Positions 24,944 to 29,074 of a DNA stretch of 29,074 bases are shown one piece after another (position 1 is the first letter of the stretch; every line of letters starts with the position of its first letter). A program made the translations under genes and the position numbers. Source of the stretch: Candidatus Altimarinota bacterium (GTDB taxonomy: Bacteria; Patescibacteriota; Gracilibacteria; RBG-16-42-10). The stretch lies in the NCBI GenBank assembly GCA_017984655.1, contig JAGNZB010000002.1, positions 1-29,074 of the forward strand, read 5' to 3'. Below the pieces are notes generated by a model, which saw nothing but the letters and a program-made list of their open reading frames with translations, was not told the DNA's origin and searched no databases.

Positions 24944-25567
24944 ATGAGAACCACATCAGGCCCAAAATGTCGTCTATGCCGCAGAGAAGGACACAAACTT
25001 TTCCTCAAAGGCGAAAAGTGTCTATCAGCAAAATGTCCTGTCACTATCAGACCATATGCACCAGGTATGCATGGCAAAGATGGCTTCAAGAAGATGTCAG
25101 GCTTCGGTAAGCAGCTCCGTGCTAAGCAAGAAGCAAAAAGAATCTATGGCTTGAGTGAGACTCAGCTCCAGAACTACTTCGAGACCTCTAGTAACAAAGA
25201 TGGTTCAACAGGTGATTTCTTGATGGGTATGCTTGAGCTTCGTTTGGACTCAGTCATCTTCCGTTCAGGATTGGTCACATCACCAAATCTAGCACGTCAG
25301 CTCGCTAGTCACGGACATGTATTGGTCAATGGTCACACTGTCAAGACACCTTCCCGCATCTTGGTTCCTGGTGACGTCTTTACAATCAAGTCTGACAACA
25401 TGCAGAAAGCACTGCAAAACAGCAAAGGTCTCAAAGTACAATTACCTAGCTGGTTGAAGTTTGATAGCAAAGCAATGAAGGGTGAGATCGTCAGCGCACC
25501 AAGCAAAGAAGATCTTGCTAAGGTCAATGTAAATATCAAAGAGATTGTCGAGTTCTATTCACGTTAG
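24944..25567 (+). CDS. rpsD: 30S ribosomal protein S4, zinc-binding type
   Basis: S4, a primary 16S binder that starts small-subunit assembly; in E. coli it also represses the alpha operon. It has 207 residues. A zinc site is formed by C9, C12, C26 and C31 (KCRLC, EKCLSAKC). The S4 RNA-binding domain follows (LELRLDSVIFRSGLVTSPNL, ARQLASHGHVLVNGHTV). Starts 33 bases after rpsK; precedes rpoA as usual. Confidence 0.98.
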   Translation: MRTTSGPKCRLCRREGHKLFLKGEKCLSAKCPVTIRPYAPGMHGKDGFKKMSGFGKQLRAKQEAKRIYGLSETQLQNYFETSSNKDGSTGDFLMGMLELRLDSVIFRSGLVTSPNLARQLASHGHVLVNGHTVKTPSRILVPGDVFTIKSDNMQKALQNSKGLKVQLPSWLKFDSKAMKGEIVSAPSKEDLAKVNVNIKEIVEFYSR

Positions 25568-25588
25568 TTCATTATTTACTCGCTCCAC

Positions 25589-26521
25589 ATGATCAACTTC
25601 GAGCTTACAAAGGTTACCAATCAGTCTCTTGGAGACAACCGTAGTTTGATTACTATCACACCATTACCACCTGGATACGGTATGACTTTGGGTAATTCTC
25701 TCCGTAGAATTATTTTGTCATCTATCCCTGGGGCTGCAGTAACTGCAGTCCGTATCAAAGGTGTGACTCATGAGTTTACTACTATCCCTGGCGTCAAAGA
25801 AAGCGTCATCGATATTATTTTGAATCTCAAACTTCTTCGCATCAAGAAATCATCAACTGGTAGTGCCAATCTGACACTCAAGGTCAACAAAGAAGGTGAA
25901 GTTACAGCAGCTCAGATCAAAGTGCCTTCAGAAGTACAGATCGTCAATCCAGAACTAGTAATCTGTACATTGGAGAAGGGTCACTCAATCGAGATGGAGC
26001 TCAAAGTAGAAAACGGTATCGGATATACTCCTAGTAACTTACGTGATAAGCGTGAGCTCGAGGCTGATATGATCGCAGTCGATGCTCTCTACTCACCAAT
26101 TTCAAAGGTCCGCTACGAAGTGACCAACACTCGTGTCGGCCAGATGACTGATCTCGACCGTCTCGATATCGAGATCGCAACTGATGGTACTATTAGCCCA
26201 CAAGAAGTAGTGAGTATGAGCGCGAGAGTACTCCGCCAATACATGACTCTCTTTGATGCTGATGTTCCTGTTACCAAGAAAGAAGCGGTAGAGAAGAGCG
26301 TGAAGGCAGAGCCAAAACACGAAAAGAAGTATACTCCAATCGAGGCTCTCAAGATCTCACAACGTGCTGAGAATGCTCTGATCAACAACGGTATTGGTTC
26401 AGTCGAAGAACTTCTTACCTACACAGAGAAGCAGTTAGCTAATCTCCGTGGCTTTGGTAAGAAAGGTATCACTGAAGTAGTGAAAGCTCTTCAGAAAATG
26501 GATTTACACTTAAGCGAATAA
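25589..26521 (+). CDS. rpoA: RNA polymerase alpha subunit
   Basis: Alpha subunit, the assembly platform of RNA polymerase. It has 310 residues. The N-terminal dimerisation domain contains GNSLRRIILSSIPG (35-48), with the conserved Arg contacting beta. The C-terminal domain is present at 249-310 (helix-hairpin-helix form, LANLRGFGKKGITEVVKAL), so activator and UP-element contacts are possible. A charged linker (around 230-248, EKSVKAEPKHEKK) joins them. Followed by rplQ after 9 bases. Confidence 0.99.
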   Translation: MINFELTKVTNQSLGDNRSLITITPLPPGYGMTLGNSLRRIILSSIPGAAVTAVRIKGVTHEFTTIPGVKESVIDIILNLKLLRIKKSSTGSANLTLKVNKEGEVTAAQIKVPSEVQIVNPELVICTLEKGHSIEMELKVENGIGYTPSNLRDKRELEADMIAVDALYSPISKVRYEVTNTRVGQMTDLDRLDIEIATDGTISPQEVVSMSARVLRQYMTLFDADVPVTKKEAVEKSVKAEPKHEKKYTPIEALKISQRAENALINNGIGSVEELLTYTEKQLANLRGFGKKGITEVVKALQKMDLHLSE

Positions 26522-26530
26522 ATTTATTGT

Positions 26531-26887
26531 ATGCGTCACAATCGTAAACGAAATCTTCTCAGCCGCCCAAGTAAAGTACGAAATGCGCTCTTGCGTAATA
26601 TGGCTACTTCATTGGTCCTCCATGATAGCATCACCACTACTGCTGCAAAGGCAAAGGTACTCAAGCCTTATGTAGAGAAACTGGTTACTATCGCTAGAAC
26701 CGATGATCTAGTCACAGCTATCCGCAAACTCAATGCAGTATTCTACGATCAAGAAGCAACCAAGAAAATGATTGAAGTGCTCAAACCTCGCTATGCTACT
26801 CGCAATTCTGGCTTCCTAAGCTCAAGAAAGCGCCTAGCTCGTGTCAGCGATGCTGCGCCTCAAATTCAATTGTTGTTTGTCTCTTAA
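26531..26887 (+). CDS. rplQ: 50S ribosomal protein L17
   Basis: L17 near the tunnel exit. It has 118 residues. The N-terminus MRHNRKRNLLSRPSKVRNAL and SLVLHDSITTTAAKAK are family marks. Its place right behind rpoA is standard. Followed by rplM after 26 bases. Confidence 0.98.
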   Translation: MRHNRKRNLLSRPSKVRNALLRNMATSLVLHDSITTTAAKAKVLKPYVEKLVTIARTDDLVTAIRKLNAVFYDQEATKKMIEVLKPRYATRNSGFLSSRKRLARVSDAAPQIQLLFVS

Positions 26888-26913
26888 TTGTTTCTTAAAT
26901 TTTGTTATTTTGT

Positions 26914-27345
26914 ATGAAAAAGACCTCTGTTATTAAATCACACGCAGTCGCAAGCACATGGCATGTAGTAGACGCCAAAGGTCTTATCCTGGGCCGTCTC
27001 GCTAGTCGAGTCGCTGCTGTCCTCCGTGGCAAACATCGCCCTGAATTCACGCCTCATGCGTCACATGGTGATTACGTGATCATCATCAACTGTGAGAAGA
27101 TCAAAGTCACTGGCAATAAATTGACAGAGAAGATGTATTACAACCATAGCCAATACATGGGTAATCTCTATGAAGAGACTCTCAAAGATGTATTGCGCAA
27201 GGATCCAGAACGTGTCTTGCATGATGCGATTCGTAGAATGCTACCAAAGAACCGCCTCGGTAGTGATATGCTCAGCCGCTTGAAGCTAGTCGTTGGTGAT
27301 ACTCACCAATACGAAGCACAGCAACCAACTCAACTTACCTTCTAG
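26914..27345 (+). CDS. rplM: 50S ribosomal protein L13
   Basis: L13, an early large-subunit assembly protein. The ATG at 26914 gives 143 residues; an in-frame TTG at 26902 only adds four non-family residues. Markers are WHVVDAKGLILGRLAS, YVIIINCEKIKVTGNKL and the C-terminal AIRRMLPKNRLG with a shortened end. It pairs with rpsI as in nearly all bacteria. Confidence 0.98.
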   Translation: MKKTSVIKSHAVASTWHVVDAKGLILGRLASRVAAVLRGKHRPEFTPHASHGDYVIIINCEKIKVTGNKLTEKMYYNHSQYMGNLYEETLKDVLRKDPERVLHDAIRRMLPKNRLGSDMLSRLKLVVGDTHQYEAQQPTQLTF

Positions 27346-27359
27346 TTTCCATTCTTTTT

Positions 27360-27761
27360 ATGCCTACTCTACCAAACTATTTCTACGCCAACGGCTACCG
27401 TAAGACATCTACTGCCAAAGTTCGCCTTTTCCCAAAAGGAACAGGAAAGATCTCTATCAATGGCAAAGGAGCTGATCAATACCTGACTACTGGAGCACAA
27501 TTCCAATCAGTATTGGCCCCTCTCAAGTTGGTCGGTATGGAAAAGACTGTAGACATCACTGTAGTAGTAGCAGGTGGTGGTATCATGGGACAAGCTGACG
27601 CTATCCGTCACGGTATCACACGCGCACTGACTGAGCTCGATCTCACATTGCGTTCTACCTTGAAGAAAGCAGGTTTCCTCACTCGTGATCCAAGAGCAAA
27701 AGAAAGAAAGAAGCCAGGTCTACGCCGCGCACGTCGTGCACCTCAATGGAGCAAACGTTAA
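27360..27761 (+). CDS. rpsI: 30S ribosomal protein S9
   Basis: S9, whose C-terminal tail reaches the P-site tRNA anticodon. It has 133 residues. Core blocks are NGYRKTSTAKVRLFPKGTGK and GGGIMGQADAIRHGITRAL; the basic tail ends in the invariant SKR, so P-site contact is kept. Fifteen bases after rplM; a terminator follows 28 bases downstream. Confidence 0.98.
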   Translation: MPTLPNYFYANGYRKTSTAKVRLFPKGTGKISINGKGADQYLTTGAQFQSVLAPLKLVGMEKTVDITVVVAGGGIMGQADAIRHGITRALTELDLTLRSTLKKAGFLTRDPRAKERKKPGLRRARRAPQWSKR

Positions 27762-27789
27762 GCACTGCAGACAACAATTCAAAAGAATC

Positions 27790-27821
27790 AAAAAGAGAGT
27801 ACTCACCTACTCTCTTTTTTT
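27790..27821 (+). terminator. Bidirectional intrinsic terminator after rpsI
   Basis: A perfect 12-base-pair stem (AAAAAGAGAGTA with TACTCTCTTTTT) around a 6-base loop, ending in seven T. The opposite strand has a T-run as well, so it can also end the converging queA/DUF218 transcript, whose last stop lies 30 bases away. It closes the alpha-L13-S9 unit. Confidence 0.95.
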
Positions 27822-27850
27822 ATGCCTTAGTATTTTATTCAAGTTAACAT

Positions 27851-28528
27851 CTACACCTCATACCCATCATTTCGAAGGCGTTCTTTAATTAGTTCCCACT
27901 TAGTTTGCCACCACTCCACATTATTAAATGGTACCCCGCGTTTATAAGCCTCTCTAGCTGCAGAGATTTTTTCAACACCAAGGTCATGATACCAAGCCAG
28001 ATTGGATGGCTTTTCAAGAGTCCATTTAAGTAGAGCTGTTGCCAGCTTCTCACCACTTTGAGCCGCTTTATCAGCTTGATGACCAAGGTCAACAGGGACC
28101 AGACGTACTTTATAGTTAGGTAAAACAAGCGTTACTATTTCCCGCATCCTTTTTACCCGAATATTCTCAACAAAAATGATTACTTCACCGGGCTCAATTT
28201 CTAATCTTGCGAGGAGTGCTTTGGCATATAAGATGTTTTCTAAAGTAGATGCTGCTTGTTCTTCTAAATGGAATGTTACTTGACCGGAGACATTGCTGCG
28301 TAAAACTTTCAGCATCTCACCAGCCTCAGTATCTTCATAAGGGGGAATAAATGCTGTAGGCCCTCCAGACAAGACGACATGAAGAGCTTCTCTAGGCAGA
28401 AGCTGAATCTGGCTCAAGGATTCTTTAACCTGACGAAGATACGTTTGGAGATGACGTATTTGTTCCTCGTTTCGAGGTATGCCATAACCGGGAACTATAC
28501 AAACTATAGGCGCATTCATTGGCTTCAC
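27851..28528 (-). CDS. DUF218/YdcF-like protein
   Basis: A member of the DUF218 group (YdcF, SanA, ElyC relatives), cytoplasmic or envelope-linked proteins of mostly unknown reaction. The start is GTG at 28528 (225 residues), or ATG at 28519 three codons later. Recognisable motifs in order are IVPGYG (11-16), VVLSGGPT (51-58), EAGEML (68-73), STLENILYAK (94-103) and VIIFVENIRVKRM (116-128). There is no signal peptide or membrane segment, unlike ElyC and SanA, so it is probably soluble. The C-terminal third is charged and ends near EWWQTKWELIKERL. It follows queA by 16 bases on the same strand. Family call fairly good; substrate unknown. Confidence 0.75.
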   Translation of the reverse strand: MKPMNAPIVCIVPGYGIPRNEEQIRHLQTYLRQVKESLSQIQLLPREALHVVLSGGPTAFIPPYEDTEAGEMLKVLRSNVSGQVTFHLEEQAASTLENILYAKALLARLEIEPGEVIIFVENIRVKRMREIVTLVLPNYKVRLVPVDLGHQADKAAQSGEKLATALLKWTLEKPSNLAWYHDLGVEKISAAREAYKRGVPFNNVEWWQTKWELIKERLRNDGYEV

Positions 28529-28544
28529 AAATAAAGTTCATAGA

Positions 28545-29074
28545 TTACTTAATCAACATCCCATCACCAAAACTGAACAATCTATACTCATTATCTACCG
28601 CTTCCTTATACACTTTTTGCCAAGCATCCATACCAATAATACTAGCGATCAAAACTAGTAAACTGGATTGCGGCGTATGGAAGTTTGTAATCAGCATATC
28701 TACAGCTTGAGGAGGGTTGCCTGGATAAAAGAAAATATCCGTCTCACCAGCATTCGATTCAAACTTACCGTGCTGATAACAGCTCTCTAGTGTTCTCAAG
28801 CTCGTGGTTCCTACCGCACAAATCTTCTTCCCTTCAAATTTCCAATCATTGAATGATTGCGCCTGGCCGGCAGTGACCTCAATATATTCTGAATGCATCT
28901 CATGCTGTCTGATATCTTCGGCTTGAATTGGTTTGAATGTGCCTAAGCCTACATGCAAGCAAACATAGTCAATCGGGTGCTTTACTGACAACTTCTTCAA
29001 GAGAGCGTCAGTAAAGTGCAGTCCAGCCGTTGGTGCTGCAGCTGAACCAACTGGTTGGGCATAGACTGTTTGAT
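28545..29074 (-). CDS. queA: S-adenosylmethionine:tRNA ribosyltransferase-isomerase, 3' part (5' end outside window)
   Basis: QueA makes epoxyqueuosine at tRNA position 34 by moving the ribosyl part of SAM onto preQ1. The frame is open to the window edge (first full codon at 29072), so the gene is cut at its 5' end; a TTG at 29000 is internal. Family motifs are APTAGLHFT, VCLHVGLGTFKPI, ICAVGTTSLRTLES and LITNFHTPQSSLL, with the end RLFSFGDGMLI. It implies that queuosine is made or completed from a salvaged precursor. It heads the minus-strand pair with the DUF218 gene. Confidence 0.97.
   Translation of the reverse strand, partial: QTVYAQPVGSAAAPTAGLHFTDALLKKLSVKHPIDYVCLHVGLGTFKPIQAEDIRQHEMHSEYIEVTAGQAQSFNDWKFEGKKICAVGTTSLRTLESCYQHGKFESNAGETDIFFYPGNPPQAVDMLITNFHTPQSSLLVLIASIIGMDAWQKVYKEAVDNEYRLFSFGDGMLIK

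Overview
The window is one end-to-end run of the universal bacterial transcription and translation superoperon (beta operon tail, str, S10, spc and alpha clusters, then L13-S9). It comes from a bacterium that looks like a member of the Candidate Phyla Radiation (Patescibacteria). The reasons are: no rpmD (L30) between rpsE and rplO; non-canonical tails or trims on several ribosomal proteins; very short intergenic gaps; standard code 11 usage (TGA is a real stop in rpmC); and unrelated small accessory genes sitting between ribosomal blocks. The class cannot be fixed from this window alone.

Layout: 1-5117 holds the 3' part of rpoB and complete rpoC. 5173-6032 holds rpsL and rpsG, ended by a strong intrinsic terminator. 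6130-7839 is an accessory island: a NYN-domain (LabA-like) putative nuclease on + and a converging unknown gene on -, the latter carrying an in-frame stop followed by 38 more codons that read like protein. 7987-11486 holds fusA and tuf, each with its own promoter-like sequence. 11505-22085 is the S10 and spc gene order (S10, L3, L4, L23, L2, S19, L22, S3, L16, L29, S17, L14, L24, L5, S14, S8, L6, L18, S5, L15, SecY), with a very good sigma70-type promoter just before rplP. 22136-23599 holds adk and map. 23631-27761 holds infA, rpmJ, rpsM, rpsK, rpsD, rpoA, rplQ, rplM and rpsI behind their own promoter, ended by a hairpin terminator that reads in both directions. 27851-29074 on - holds queA (5' end cut by the window) and a DUF218/YdcF-like gene.

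The genes act together as the cell's RNA polymerase core, ribosome assembly set, initiation and elongation factors, protein export channel, N-terminal Met removal and adenylate balance. The notable features are: no Shine-Dalgarno motif in front of any of 38 inspected starts (AU/pyrimidine-rich leaders instead); an EF-Tu whose switch I lacks the usual RGITI context; an adenylate kinase with an altered AMP-site motif; and the interrupted gene with a mini-ORF/hairpin leader between rpsG and fusA. No tRNA, rRNA, CRISPR array, insertion sequence or prophage was seen. All statements come from reading the sequence; no database search was run.
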